From JAICKM01 sp050998805 (GTDB lineage: Bacteria; Chloroflexota; Chloroflexia; QHBQ01; JAICKM01), in assembly GCA_050998805.1 (NCBI GenBank), contig JBPCPV010000029.1, positions 1 to 64,000 on the forward strand: a stretch of 64,000 nt of DNA, given 5' to 3'. Under the pieces are notes generated by a model. It had not been told where the DNA came from. It was given only the letters and a program-made list of their open reading frames with translations, and did not search any database. The translations under genes were made by a program, and so were the position numbers. Below, piece by piece: positions 51,165 through 59,989 of the stretch; position 1 is the first letter of the stretch, and each line of letters opens with the position of its first letter.

Positions 51165-54116
51165 TCAGGGGCCGCACTCCTGCTCTGATAAGCCAGCGGC
51201 CTGGTCGAGCGTCGGCCTCCAGGTCGTTTCCGGCAGGAGGTTAGCGAACGGCCATAGGAAGGCCGAGGGGATAATCGAGCGGGTATAGCCTGGAGGAGTC
51301 CAGTAGAGGTGCATATAGGAAGCGGCGGGCTTGTCGCTGTCCTGCATGAGCAGGCGGATCTGGTGCCAACCGGCAGCTAGGCGAAGCTGGGCCTCACCGA
51401 GCCTGCCCGACACCACGTTGCGTATGACTAGTTCCCCATCCAGATAGAGGCGGAATTTGCCCGTCTGTTTGCCGGCGAAACCGTAGGTGCCGGTCATCGG
51501 TATGTAGAGTTGTCCGATCCACTCGGCGGTATAGGGCAGGGGCAATGGCGGTGCGTCCGCCGTGAAACAGTCGTCTACCTGTGTATCGATCCGCTGGGCC
51601 GCGACCGGCACACCGAAACTGATGCCGTTGCGGAACAGGACGGTCAGTCCACTCGGCTCGACCCTGCGTGGGTCGAAGAGGTTTGCTGTCGGTATCGCTT
51701 CGGATCGGCCCCCGTGTGAAGTATCGGCTGGTGTCCTGACCAACTGAGAGATGCCGATCGCCGTCTTCACAGTGTCGGTGACGATGATGCTGTGCAGGCC
51801 GGTTGCCAGCCAGATAGGGATGCCTGGGGGTCGGCTATAGCCGTCGAGCAGGAAGCCGGAGGAGTCGGCTGTCCCGCCGGCCGGCTGCCACTCATAAGTG
51901 TAACCGGCCCACTCGTCCACCCGTAGTGTCGCAGTGAGATAGACTGTGCCTGGACCGGCGATTTCCCGGCTCCAATCGAACTCGAGGCCGGGTATCTTCA
52001 ACTCCTCGCGGGGTTGAGCGGCCCCCGGAGCGTAGACGGCCGCATGGACGCCTTGCGCGGCTTCGATGTCGGCTGCCGGTATAGAGACGGTGTAGAGCAT
52101 AGGTCGCGGATCATGTGGCACCAACAGGAGATCCACCGTCGCGTGCGGATAGAGTCGTGTAAGGGTGGGCACCTCGCGCTCAGAGACAGGGTGGAGCAGG
52201 ACTGTGGCATCGCGATTCCCGTTTAGCGGGATTGTGTGTTTCCACTCGACGACCTGGGCACCGGGTGCCAAGTAGGCGACGGCAGCCGGATAGCGTCCGA
52301 CTTCCTTGTAGTAGTAAGGCAAATCAACGTAAATATCGCGGGTCGCGGAGTAATGCGCTAGATAGTGTCCTATTTCGGCTAATGGGCTGTTCATTTCCCA
52401 GGCGACCGTGCGGTCATTGACCTGTAGCACGAAGTATCGGTAGAGCGTCATGCTGCCTGCCCCGGCCACCACCACGAATATGCCGATCGCGCTCACCAGT
52501 CCGGCGAACTGTGCCGACCGGCGCGGGTCCGCCATGCTCCTTGCCCGTATACGCAGCCGAGCGAGCGCGCTGCTTACTATCTTTAAGACATCGCCGAGGA
52601 AGATGCCGGCGACCAGAACAGTGACCACACTGTTTTCTATAGTGCGTTGTGAATGGGGAGCATCCTTCGAGAATACCCCCCCGACCATAGAGAAAAGCAG
52701 CCAGATCACCGGGAAGAAATACTGCTTCTGCCTGGCCCGCAACAAACAACTGCCGATGCCGGCGAGGAAGAGCGCCGCCGTCACCCAATCGAGCATCGGT
52801 GCCAAAGGCAGGTTCTGCTTGGGGTTGTCGTCGCCGACCCAGTTGAACATCAGTAGGTGCTTGGCGATGTTTGTCTGTAGGATGTCGGGCTGTGCTGCCT
52901 GAATATCGGGGCGGAAGATCGAAACCGTGCCAATGCGGGTGTTGAATATGTCAGGCTTCTCGCCGGCAAAGAGCGCGACCGGCAAAAAGCTGAGCAGCGC
53001 CCCCAGGAGAAAGAACCCGGCACCTGCGCGCAGCGCCGGAAGCAGGTGTCTTCGCTCGGTAATGAACATATGCACTAACATGACCAGCAACACCATCGGC
53101 ACCAACATGCCGATATAGTACATTTGCAAGACCAGGCCGAGGAGGACTCCCGCGCCCGCGAAATATCCGAGCCGCCCGGTACGCAGAGCTTGGAACACGC
53201 AGAGATAGATAGCCACATCAAGTGCAACAGTCGGCACGGTGTCTACACCGTAGCGGCTGAAGGTGATGTTCCAGGCAGACACAGAGAGCAGGCCGGCGGC
53301 GGCCAGCCCGGTTCGCTGGCCGTAGAGCCTCGCGCCGATTAAGTAGATCAGAGGGGCGAGTGCCGCGCCGGCCAGGGCGGGCAGCAGGCGCACCGGCCAG
53401 GCCAGGTTCCCGAAGAGCCTCACTGCGAGGCCGACGAAGTAGAAGAAGAGTGCGCCCATCTGGGTGTAACCGCTGATGAAGGTGAGATGCGCGCCGCCGG
53501 GCGCGACCAGTTGCCGGGCCACGATGCCGTTCTGCGCTTCATCGAACCAAAGCCCCGGGGGTGCCTGCTCCAGGTTGACTACGCGCAGCAACAATGCAAA
53601 GACGAATAACCCCGCGATCAGCGCCCATTCGCGGCGGCGCGGCAGGCGGTCTGCCGGCGGGTCAGCCTCGTTACCCTCAACCGGAGCCGGGGTGTTGCGC
53701 TCCCAGACGACGAAGGCAAGTGCAAAGAGCAGCAACGACACCAAATAGAGGAGCCAGGAGCCATCGTTCACCGCCCAGCTTGCTGCGACGGTCTGCGGGT
53801 CAGCCGCGTTCAGCATCCAAAATAGCGGTGCTGAGGCTGCGGCGCAAACGCAGGCACTCGTCAGGCAGCCAACGAAGAGCGTACGGTGCCGCATCTCCCG
53901 GACGCGGGATAGCAAGGGGGCCACGCCGGCCGGCACGAGACGCGGAGTCGGCCCCGCAGCGATTACCAACAGGATCGCCGCCAGGCCGAAGAGCAGCCAA
54001 CTGGCGACAGGAGGGACAGAAAGCCCCTGGATGCGTGCGGCCTCAACGATGCCTTGCGCCAGGAAGGCCAACCCCAACGCGGATACCGCAAGTAGCCAGT
54101 TAGACGATTTCCACAC
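51165..54116 (-). CDS. GT39-type membrane glycosyltransferase with C-terminal PA14 domain
   Basis: The 983-residue protein has about 12 hydrophobic segments in its first 560 residues, and the PMT/ArnT-like loop WFDEAQNGIVARQLVAPGGA, typical of GT39 enzymes that use a lipid-linked sugar. The outer C-terminal half ends in a PA14-like domain (about 860-960: AEWIGQLYIPMTGTYGF, FRLYLDGELV, LRLAAGWHQIRLL, LYWTPPGY) that may bind carbohydrate. It starts with GTG, with no Shine-Dalgarno; the -10 box ends six bases upstream. It is divergent from the CvpA-CAP gene. Confidence 0.87.
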   Translation of the reverse strand: MWKSSNWLLAVSALGLAFLAQGIVEAARIQGLSVPPVASWLLFGLAAILLVIAAGPTPRLVPAGVAPLLSRVREMRHRTLFVGCLTSACVCAAASAPLFWMLNAADPQTVAASWAVNDGSWLLYLVSLLLFALAFVVWERNTPAPVEGNEADPPADRLPRRREWALIAGLFVFALLLRVVNLEQAPPGLWFDEAQNGIVARQLVAPGGAHLTFISGYTQMGALFFYFVGLAVRLFGNLAWPVRLLPALAGAALAPLIYLIGARLYGQRTGLAAAGLLSVSAWNITFSRYGVDTVPTVALDVAIYLCVFQALRTGRLGYFAGAGVLLGLVLQMYYIGMLVPMVLLVMLVHMFITERRHLLPALRAGAGFFLLGALLSFLPVALFAGEKPDIFNTRIGTVSIFRPDIQAAQPDILQTNIAKHLLMFNWVGDDNPKQNLPLAPMLDWVTAALFLAGIGSCLLRARQKQYFFPVIWLLFSMVGGVFSKDAPHSQRTIENSVVTVLVAGIFLGDVLKIVSSALARLRIRARSMADPRRSAQFAGLVSAIGIFVVVAGAGSMTLYRYFVLQVNDRTVAWEMNSPLAEIGHYLAHYSATRDIYVDLPYYYKEVGRYPAAVAYLAPGAQVVEWKHTIPLNGNRDATVLLHPVSEREVPTLTRLYPHATVDLLLVPHDPRPMLYTVSIPAADIEAAQGVHAAVYAPGAAQPREELKIPGLEFDWSREIAGPGTVYLTATLRVDEWAGYTYEWQPAGGTADSSGFLLDGYSRPPGIPIWLATGLHSIIVTDTVKTAIGISQLVRTPADTSHGGRSEAIPTANLFDPRRVEPSGLTVLFRNGISFGVPVAAQRIDTQVDDCFTADAPPLPLPYTAEWIGQLYIPMTGTYGFAGKQTGKFRLYLDGELVIRNVVSGRLGEAQLRLAAGWHQIRLLMQDSDKPAASYMHLYWTPPGYTRSIIPSAFLWPFANLLPETTWRPTLDQAAGLSEQECGP

Positions 54117-54122
54117 GTGCTA

Positions 54123-54152
54123 TTTATATCGCAGGTCGGCTTGTATTGTCAA
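54123..54152 (-). promoter_or_regulatory. Promoter of the GT39 gene (leaderless)
   Basis: On the minus strand TTGACA (54147-54152) and TATAAA (54123-54128) are 18 bases apart. Six bases separate the -10 box from the GTG start. Confidence 0.7.
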
Positions 54153-54186
54153 CGGCAGGCCGCGAGCGGGAAGGGGCAGCCCTTGT

Positions 54187-54216
54187 TTGACAGACGCCTA
54201 CACCCAGCGCTATACT
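54187..54216 (+). promoter_or_regulatory. Promoter of the CvpA-CAP/helY operon
   Basis: TTGACA (54187-54192) and TATACT (54211-54216) are 18 bases apart. It is divergent from the GT39 promoter 35 bases away. Confidence 0.7.
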
Positions 54217-54269
54217 GGCCCAACGAACGCGGAGTAGCTGATTGGCGTTGGGGTTGTTTGGGGGCTTTC

Positions 54270-55241
54270 TTGGCTGGATTGAACTGGGTAGATTGGGCGC
54301 TGCTCGTGATGGTCGGCCTGACGGCAGCGGCAGCCACCGGCCGGGGCTTTTTGCAGGTCTCCGCGGGGTTGTTCGGCTTCTTGTTGAGCCTGGGCACCGC
54401 CCTCCTCTTCACCACGCCTGTCGCCGCATGGCTCGCCGGACACACAGGCTTGCCCGAACCCTGGACCCCGCCTGTCGCCTTCTTCGCCAGCTGGCTCGGC
54501 ACCCAGATAGTCTACACCGCCGTCTCGCGGATACTGCTCGGGCGCAGCCTCTACAGGGCCGCCCGTTCGCCGCTGAACAGGTGGCTCGCGCTGTTGCCCG
54601 GCGCGCTCCAGGGTCTGCTCGTCGGCGGGCTGCTGCTGACGCTGCTCGCGCTCGCGCCGATCCCCGGCCTGCCCCACCAGGCGATCCTCGACTCGGAGAT
54701 CGGGGGGCGGCTGGTGAGCGCGGCAGTGGACCTGGAGCGCCCGCTCGAAACCATCTTCGGCCCTGCCCTCCAGCAGACGCTCGGCTTCCTCACCGTCAAG
54801 CCCGAGATCGGGCCGGGGGAGACGGTTGCTCTCAAGTTCGAGGTGAGCGCGCCGACGACCGACGCGGACGCCGAAGAGCAGATGTTGAGCATGGTCAACG
54901 CGGAGCGCAGCAAGGCCGGTCTCCCGCCGTTGGCGATGGACCCACCGCTGCGCGACTTGGCGCGGGCGCACGGAGCCGACATGTTCCGGCAGGGCTACTT
55001 TTCGCACACTGGGCGCGATGGCCGCTCTCCGTTCGACCGTATGCGCGACGCAAACATCACCTACACCGCCGCAGGTGAGAACCTCGCGCTCGCGATCAGC
55101 ACGGCGCGCGCCCACCAGGGGCTTATGAACAGCCCCGGCCACCGCGCGAACATCCTCAACCCCGCCTTCCGCCGAGTCGGCATCGGCGTGATGGACGGCG
55201 GCATCTACGGCAAGATGTTCGTCCAGGAGTTCACCGATTAG
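54270..55241 (+). CDS. CvpA-like membrane domain fused to a CAP/SCP (YkwD-like) domain
   Basis: The protein of about 323 residues has four hydrophobic segments of the CvpA type (starting LAGLNWVDWALLVMVGLTAA). A linker precedes an extracellular CAP domain (about 200-323: MLSMVNAERSKAGLPPLAMD, ARAHGADMF, YFSHTGRDGRSPFDRM, GENLA, GHRANILNP). CAP domains of this type are found in bacterial surface proteins; activity is not settled. The longest frame starts before the promoter, so I use TTG at 54270 with GGGGG upstream; 54258 is an alternative. Its stop overlaps the helicase start. Confidence 0.83.
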   Translation: MAGLNWVDWALLVMVGLTAAAATGRGFLQVSAGLFGFLLSLGTALLFTTPVAAWLAGHTGLPEPWTPPVAFFASWLGTQIVYTAVSRILLGRSLYRAARSPLNRWLALLPGALQGLLVGGLLLTLLALAPIPGLPHQAILDSEIGGRLVSAAVDLERPLETIFGPALQQTLGFLTVKPEIGPGETVALKFEVSAPTTDADAEEQMLSMVNAERSKAGLPPLAMDPPLRDLARAHGADMFRQGYFSHTGRDGRSPFDRMRDANITYTAAGENLALAISTARAHQGLMNSPGHRANILNPAFRRVGIGVMDGGIYGKMFVQEFTD

Positions 55242-58200
55242 TGGCTTTCGACCCGAACGACAGGGAGCAACTCCTGGCGGCGTTCCGTGCGCGCTATCCC
55301 TTCGCGCTCGACGACTTCCAGGAGGAGGCGATAGGTCGCCTCGCAGACGGCGAGTCTGTGATGGTCGCCGCGCCGACCGGCACCGGCAAGACTGTGGTGG
55401 CCGAGTTCGGCGTCTTCCGCGCCCATGCTCGCGGCTGGCGTGTCATCTACACCACGCCGATCAAGGCGTTGAGCAACCAGAAGTTCCGCGACCTGCGGGT
55501 GCAGTACGGCGACGCCGTCGGCCTGCTCACCGGCGACATCGTGGAGAACCGCACCGGCTCGATCCTGATTATGACCACCGAGGTGCTGCGGAACATGCTC
55601 CTCCAGACCCCCTCCGAACTCTGGGGCGTCGGCTGCATCGTCTTCGACGAGATCCACTACCTCGCCGACAAAGAGCGCGGCACCACCTGGGAAGAGTCGA
55701 TCATCATGTGCCCGCCCGACATCCAGCTTGCCTGTCTCTCCGCCACCGTCAGCAACGCCGGTGAGGTCGCCGGCTGGATCAGCCGCACCCACAGCCTCAT
55801 TCACCTCGTGACCCACTTCGAGCGGTCGGTGCCCTTGAACTATTACTACTACCTCGACGGCGAGCCGAACCTGGTGATCAACGCGGCCGGAGTGCAGGTG
55901 GCGAACTTTAAGGGCGTCGGCGGCGAGGTGCGGCTGAAGATGCGCGGCCCCGGAAGCTGGACCGCCGACGACGACGAGGACAACCGCCGCGCCCGCGAGC
56001 GCCCCGAGCCGACCCCGCGCGAGATCGTCGAGTCGCTCGAACGCCGCGACATGCTGCCGGCGATCTTCTTCCTGTTCAGCCGCCGCGACTGCGAGGCAGC
56101 CGCCGAGGTCTGCGCGATGATGCGCTTCCAGGCGTCCCACGAGCCTGCCGCCCGCAAGCGGATCGAGGCGGTGCTCACAAGCTACCTCAACAGGCTCGAC
56201 CCCGAAGATCGCAGCCTCGAACAGGTCAAGACGGTGTTATATTTAGCCCGGCGCGGCCTCGGCTTCCACCATGCCGGTCTGCTGCCGATACTCAAGCAGC
56301 TGGTCGAGGAGCTGTTCAGCGCGGGGCTAATGCGGGTCGTCTTCGCCACAGACACGCTCGCGCTCGGCATCAACATGCCGGCCCGCAGCGTCGTGATCGG
56401 GCGGATGTCGAAGTGGGACGGTGTGTCCCGCCGCCCGCTGATCCCGAACGAGTTCCAGCAGATGGCTGGCCGCGCGGGGCGCAGGGGGATCGACAAGCAG
56501 GGCCATGTGATAATCCCGTACAGCCCCTGGGTCTCGTTCACCGACGCCCTCGCGATCGCAACGGGGCCGTTGCTGCCGGTCGAGAGCGCGTTCACGGTTC
56601 GCTACAACACCATCCTCAACCTCTGGGACGCCCCGCGCGGCGACCGCGTGCTCGCCGTGATGCGCCATAGCCTCTTGCAGTTCCAGCAATCGCGCCGCCT
56701 CTTCGACGTGGAGGCGTCCGTCGCCGAGTGGGACGCGGCACTCGAAGCCAACCCGACCGGCTGCCTGATCGGGCTACCCGCCGGAGAGGATCTGCTCGAC
56801 GAGTACGAGGCTCTGGGCCGAGCGGTACAGACCGGGCGCGACAGGTCGCGCAAACTCAGTGCCGCCCGTGAGCGGCTCGAAGCCAAGCGCACCTCGCTCC
56901 CCTGGCCCCGCCCCGACCGGGAGACGCTGCGCCGCCTATTTCGCGTCTTCCCGAAGGGCGGGCTTGTCCACATCGAAAACCGGGGCTGGGCCGTCTACCT
57001 GGCCTCGCGCCTCGGAGTTGCCGGCCTCTTTTGGTTGGGAGACAGGGTGATCGCCGTCCCGAACTACAGCAGCATTGACTACATCCCGCCCGCCCGCCCC
57101 CAGATTGCCCTACCGACCGAGTTGAGCGACCTGGCTGAAGCCGGCACCGCCATGCCGGTCGGCGAGGGCATCCCAGTCAGCCACGAGGCGCGGGAGTGGA
57201 TGGCCGAGCAGTTGGCCGGTATAGATCTGCCGGACCTCGAGCAGTGGATCGCCGACCACCAGCAGCAGCAGAGCGTCGAACTTGACGCGCAGCTCGCGCA
57301 GTTCGACACCCAGGTGGCCGGGGCCGGAGAGTACCTGCGCCGGGTTGTCGCGGAGGAGCGGGTGCATCCCTGCCATACCTGCCCTGTTCGGAAGCAGCAC
57401 CGAAGCCGCAGACGGGAGCGAGCGCGCATCGAGGCGGGGCGGCAGCAGGCGGTGGACTTCCTCGACGCCAGGCGGAACTATGAGGACACACGCCTCCAAA
57501 CTCTGCTCGACGGGCTGATCGGCGTGCTTCAACGCTTCTACTACCTCGACGCCGAGGGCCGCACCACCGACAAAGCGCCCCGCCTGATGGACCTCTTCGA
57601 CACCAACTCGCTGATGATCTGCGAACTGCTCGAAGCAAGCTACCTCGACGGCCTGCACCCCGCCGATCTGGCAGAGGTTTTCTCCTGGTTCGCCTACGAC
57701 CGCGATGTGGACTTCCGCAACCGCAATTTGCTGCCCGGCCAGCTTGTCAACCTGCGGCGGAGGCTCGACGAATTGCAGCGGGAGATCTTCTTCATCGAGC
57801 GCCGCCACGGGCTGATGATCACCACCGGCTACAACTCGTATTTCTTCGGCACGGTGCGCGCCTGGTGCCGGGGGGCCGACATGGCAAGCCTGCTTGCGAA
57901 GGTCGAGTTGAGCGAGGGCGACATCGTGATGACGATGACCAAGACGCTCGACCTGATGCGCCAGGTGCGCGAGATGCTGGTGCGCCACGAGCCTGACGCG
58001 CCCCTCGTCGTCGCCCTCCGCGAGGCCGACCACCTGTTGCGCCGGGGCGTTGTCCAGCTCGTGAACAGCCTCGGCTTCGTCGAGAGCACGCCCGCCTCAG
58101 AGACCGCCGCCTCCACAGCGCCCGCAAGCCCGGACACTCCGCCGACAGCCCTTGCCGCCCGCGCCGACACCGGCTTCGCCGACATAGACCGTATGCTCAA

Positions 58201-58300
58201 CCGCCTCGCAGACCCGAAGTTGGCCCCACCCCTTATCCCGCCCCGCGACGCCGACCTACAGCACCCAGCGCGCCGCCCGCCTAAGCGCGGCAAGAGGTAG
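55241..58300 (+). CDS. helY: Ski2-like DEAD/DEAH-box helicase (HelY type)
   Basis: The 1019-residue superfamily 2 helicase has Walker A APTGTGKT, the DEIH box VFDEIHYLAD, motif III CLSATVSN, and motif VI QMAGRAGRRG. A long insertion and a C-terminal DSHCT-like region follow (about 830-960: FSWFAYDRDVDFR, GDIVMTMTKTLDLMRQV). This order matches Ski2/Mtr4 helicases and mycobacterial HelY, which work on RNA. A Cys pair in HPCHTCPVRKQH (about 705-716) resembles a Zn site. Start is GTG. Confidence 0.9.
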   Translation: MAFDPNDREQLLAAFRARYPFALDDFQEEAIGRLADGESVMVAAPTGTGKTVVAEFGVFRAHARGWRVIYTTPIKALSNQKFRDLRVQYGDAVGLLTGDIVENRTGSILIMTTEVLRNMLLQTPSELWGVGCIVFDEIHYLADKERGTTWEESIIMCPPDIQLACLSATVSNAGEVAGWISRTHSLIHLVTHFERSVPLNYYYYLDGEPNLVINAAGVQVANFKGVGGEVRLKMRGPGSWTADDDEDNRRARERPEPTPREIVESLERRDMLPAIFFLFSRRDCEAAAEVCAMMRFQASHEPAARKRIEAVLTSYLNRLDPEDRSLEQVKTVLYLARRGLGFHHAGLLPILKQLVEELFSAGLMRVVFATDTLALGINMPARSVVIGRMSKWDGVSRRPLIPNEFQQMAGRAGRRGIDKQGHVIIPYSPWVSFTDALAIATGPLLPVESAFTVRYNTILNLWDAPRGDRVLAVMRHSLLQFQQSRRLFDVEASVAEWDAALEANPTGCLIGLPAGEDLLDEYEALGRAVQTGRDRSRKLSAARERLEAKRTSLPWPRPDRETLRRLFRVFPKGGLVHIENRGWAVYLASRLGVAGLFWLGDRVIAVPNYSSIDYIPPARPQIALPTELSDLAEAGTAMPVGEGIPVSHEAREWMAEQLAGIDLPDLEQWIADHQQQQSVELDAQLAQFDTQVAGAGEYLRRVVAEERVHPCHTCPVRKQHRSRRRERARIEAGRQQAVDFLDARRNYEDTRLQTLLDGLIGVLQRFYYLDAEGRTTDKAPRLMDLFDTNSLMICELLEASYLDGLHPADLAEVFSWFAYDRDVDFRNRNLLPGQLVNLRRRLDELQREIFFIERRHGLMITTGYNSYFFGTVRAWCRGADMASLLAKVELSEGDIVMTMTKTLDLMRQVREMLVRHEPDAPLVVALREADHLLRRGVVQLVNSLGFVESTPASETAASTAPASPDTPPTALAARADTGFADIDRMLNRLADPKLAPPLIPPRDADLQHPARRPPKRGKR

Positions 58301-58313
58301 AAGGCGGACGAGT

Positions 58314-58365
58314 TGTCAGCCGTCAGCGTTCAGCCGTCAGCTTATCAGTGATCTATCAGCTTTCG
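58314..58365. repeat. Heptamer tandem repeat, unit CGTCAGC
   Basis: Four clear units (TGTCAGC, CGTCAGC, GTTCAGC, CGTCAGC) are followed by degenerate TATCAG units. The unit equals that at 4488-4510, 54 kb away. Confidence 0.8.
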
Positions 58366-58497
58366 AGGGCTGCGCCAGGCACGTCGGGCGACCTCCAGCT
58401 TGTAGTTCGTGCCTGGGGGCTTATTATAGATAGCATTTCGCGCAATCATCTTCTCAGGCACACAATGGCCCACTATTTTTCCTCTTCATGCCGAAAT

Positions 58498-58515
58498 ATA
58501 CTCCGATCGGAGTAT
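58498..58515. promoter_or_regulatory. 18-bp perfect palindrome ATACTCC-GATC-GGAGTAT
   Basis: The palindrome is perfect, followed by TTTTGG. A second copy with the same TACTCC...GGAGTA arms and a different centre (AAAT) lies at 58696-58711. Two equal half-sites with a variable four-base centre suit a dimeric regulator, or ends of a small element. Confidence 0.6.
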
Positions 58516-58695
58516 TTTTGGAAAACCGGGCAAAACCCGCGGGCAAGTCTTCCGGCGCGGCCCCGCGCCATTCTGTTTTCAGGCACGGATTAGGGCGTTT
58601 TCGCCCCGCTATTTTTACCCTCTCACTTTATATATCCATTTCGGGGGCCATTTACTGCAAGATTTTGCCCCTAAAACGGGAGGCGGGGCGAAAGA

Positions 58696-58711
58696 TACTC
58701 CAAATGGAGTA
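58696..58711. promoter_or_regulatory. Second TACTCC-N4-GGAGTA palindrome
   Basis: TACTCC-AAAT-GGAGTA repeats the half-sites of the 58498 palindrome about 200 bases away. Confidence 0.6.
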
Positions 58712-58782
58712 GGCCGATGGCGGAAGCAGGGCGGGGACGAGGAGGTGTGCAATGTGGACTATTGACGGCACCTACTGTCTAT

Positions 58783-59961
58783 CTATGGGACTACAGGCGC
58801 AGGAGTCGGCGAAGGAGGGCGGGGCGTCGAGGTAGAATGAGCGGCGGTTGCCGTGGGGTCCGCCGCCGTTGGGGTTGCGGCGTGTGGTGTCGCTGTTGAG
58901 GCGGGCTGGGTTGGCGTGGACGGTAGCTGGGTTGCGGTCGGCTGCGCCAGGGTCGGGGTTGGAGGCAGCGGTGTTGCCGTCGAGGGTTGCTGGGTCGGGG
59001 TTGGAGGCAGCGGTGTTGCCGTCGGGGGTTGCTGGGTCGGGGTGGACGGCAACGCAGTCGCAGTTGGGGCCAGCTGGGTTGGCGGGACCGGCAACTGAGT
59101 TGCGGTCGCGGGCGGCTGGGTTAATGTCGGTGGTGCCTGCGTTGCTGTCGGCTGCGCGGCGGTCGGGGTTGCGGTTGGTGTGAACGGAGCCGCGGTGTTT
59201 GTCGGCCCCGGCGTGGGCGTGCTCGTCGCCTGCGGCCCCTGAGTTCGCGTCGGCTCCGCTGCCGGCGTAGGTGTGGCAAGCTGGGGAGGGACGGGTGTGG
59301 CAGTGGCCTCTGGGGTCGGCACCTCGGTGGGCTGCGGCGGCTCAGTCGGCAGGGGCGGCTCCGTCGGCGACGGCTCCGGTGGAGCTGCTGTGGCACTCGG
59401 CTCGGCAGCCGGCAGCGAAGTCTGCGTCGAGCGAGAGGGCGGTGCCGGGGCTGTCGGCAGTTCAGACGGCGCGACCGGCGGGCTGGTCACCGTCGGGGGC
59501 GGCGGACCGATGGGCGCACCCGGCAGCGGCGTCACTGTAGCGAGCGGCGGCAGCGTCGGATAGCCCGACGGAAGCCCGGTCGGCGTGTCGTCGGTGGCGC
59601 TGGGAGCGGGGCGGTGGGTTGGCGTGACTACGCTCGTCAGAGAAACAGGAGCGGTCGCAAAAGACAGGACGGGAGTCGGGGAGGCAGGCGTTATGGCCGG
59701 CAGGCCGGACCGCGCTTTCCAGGGCTGCCAGACGGCGAGCAGTGCGCCCGCCGCGACCAGCAGAACCGCCGCCGCAAAGTACGCGCCTCCGGCAGGCGTG
59801 AGGCCAAACCGGCGGGGTCGCGGCTCCGAGGACGGCCAGCCGCCCCGGGCGTCGTCTGTGAACTCGGGGTAGGTGCCTGCCACTCGCGCGCGCTGGTCGG
59901 TAGCCTCCGGCTCCGAGCCTGTCTCGAATCCCCCCTCGTTACCGTGATACGGCTCAGACAT
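58783..59961 (-). CDS. Single-pass membrane protein with long Pro/Thr-rich tail
   Basis: The 392-residue protein has a short acidic cytoplasmic part, one transmembrane helix (about 59-80, GAYFAAAVLLVAAGALLAVW), then some 300 residues of Pro/Thr/Ala repeats (TATPLPPTPTQQP and similar). No folded outer domain is visible. The tail is likely extended and possibly glycosylated on the cell surface. GGGAGCAGGG precedes the ATG. It follows the cupredoxin gene by 28 bases on the same strand. Confidence 0.75.
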   Translation of the reverse strand: MSEPYHGNEGGFETGSEPEATDQRARVAGTYPEFTDDARGGWPSSEPRPRRFGLTPAGGAYFAAAVLLVAAGALLAVWQPWKARSGLPAITPASPTPVLSFATAPVSLTSVVTPTHRPAPSATDDTPTGLPSGYPTLPPLATVTPLPGAPIGPPPPTVTSPPVAPSELPTAPAPPSRSTQTSLPAAEPSATAAPPEPSPTEPPLPTEPPQPTEVPTPEATATPVPPQLATPTPAAEPTRTQGPQATSTPTPGPTNTAAPFTPTATPTAAQPTATQAPPTLTQPPATATQLPVPPTQLAPTATALPSTPTQQPPTATPLPPTPTQQPSTATPLPPTPTLAQPTATQLPSTPTQPASTATPHAATPTAADPTATAAHSTSTPRPPSPTPAPVVP

Positions 59962-59989
59962 CCCTGCTCCCTCGGCGCCCCGCTTGCCT

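Larger units (their letters stand above)
58301..58782. other. Intergenic region with heptamer array, palindromes and hairpins
   Basis: No gene is supported. 58314-58365 is a heptamer array of CGTCAGC-type units. 58499-58514 and 58696-58711 are two copies of a TACTCC-N4-GGAGTA palindrome. GGGCG-TTTT-CGCCC with a following TATTTTT lies near 58587-58617 and could be a terminator. The rest (58370-58495, 58520-58690) is AT-richer than the surroundings. Confidence 0.6.
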
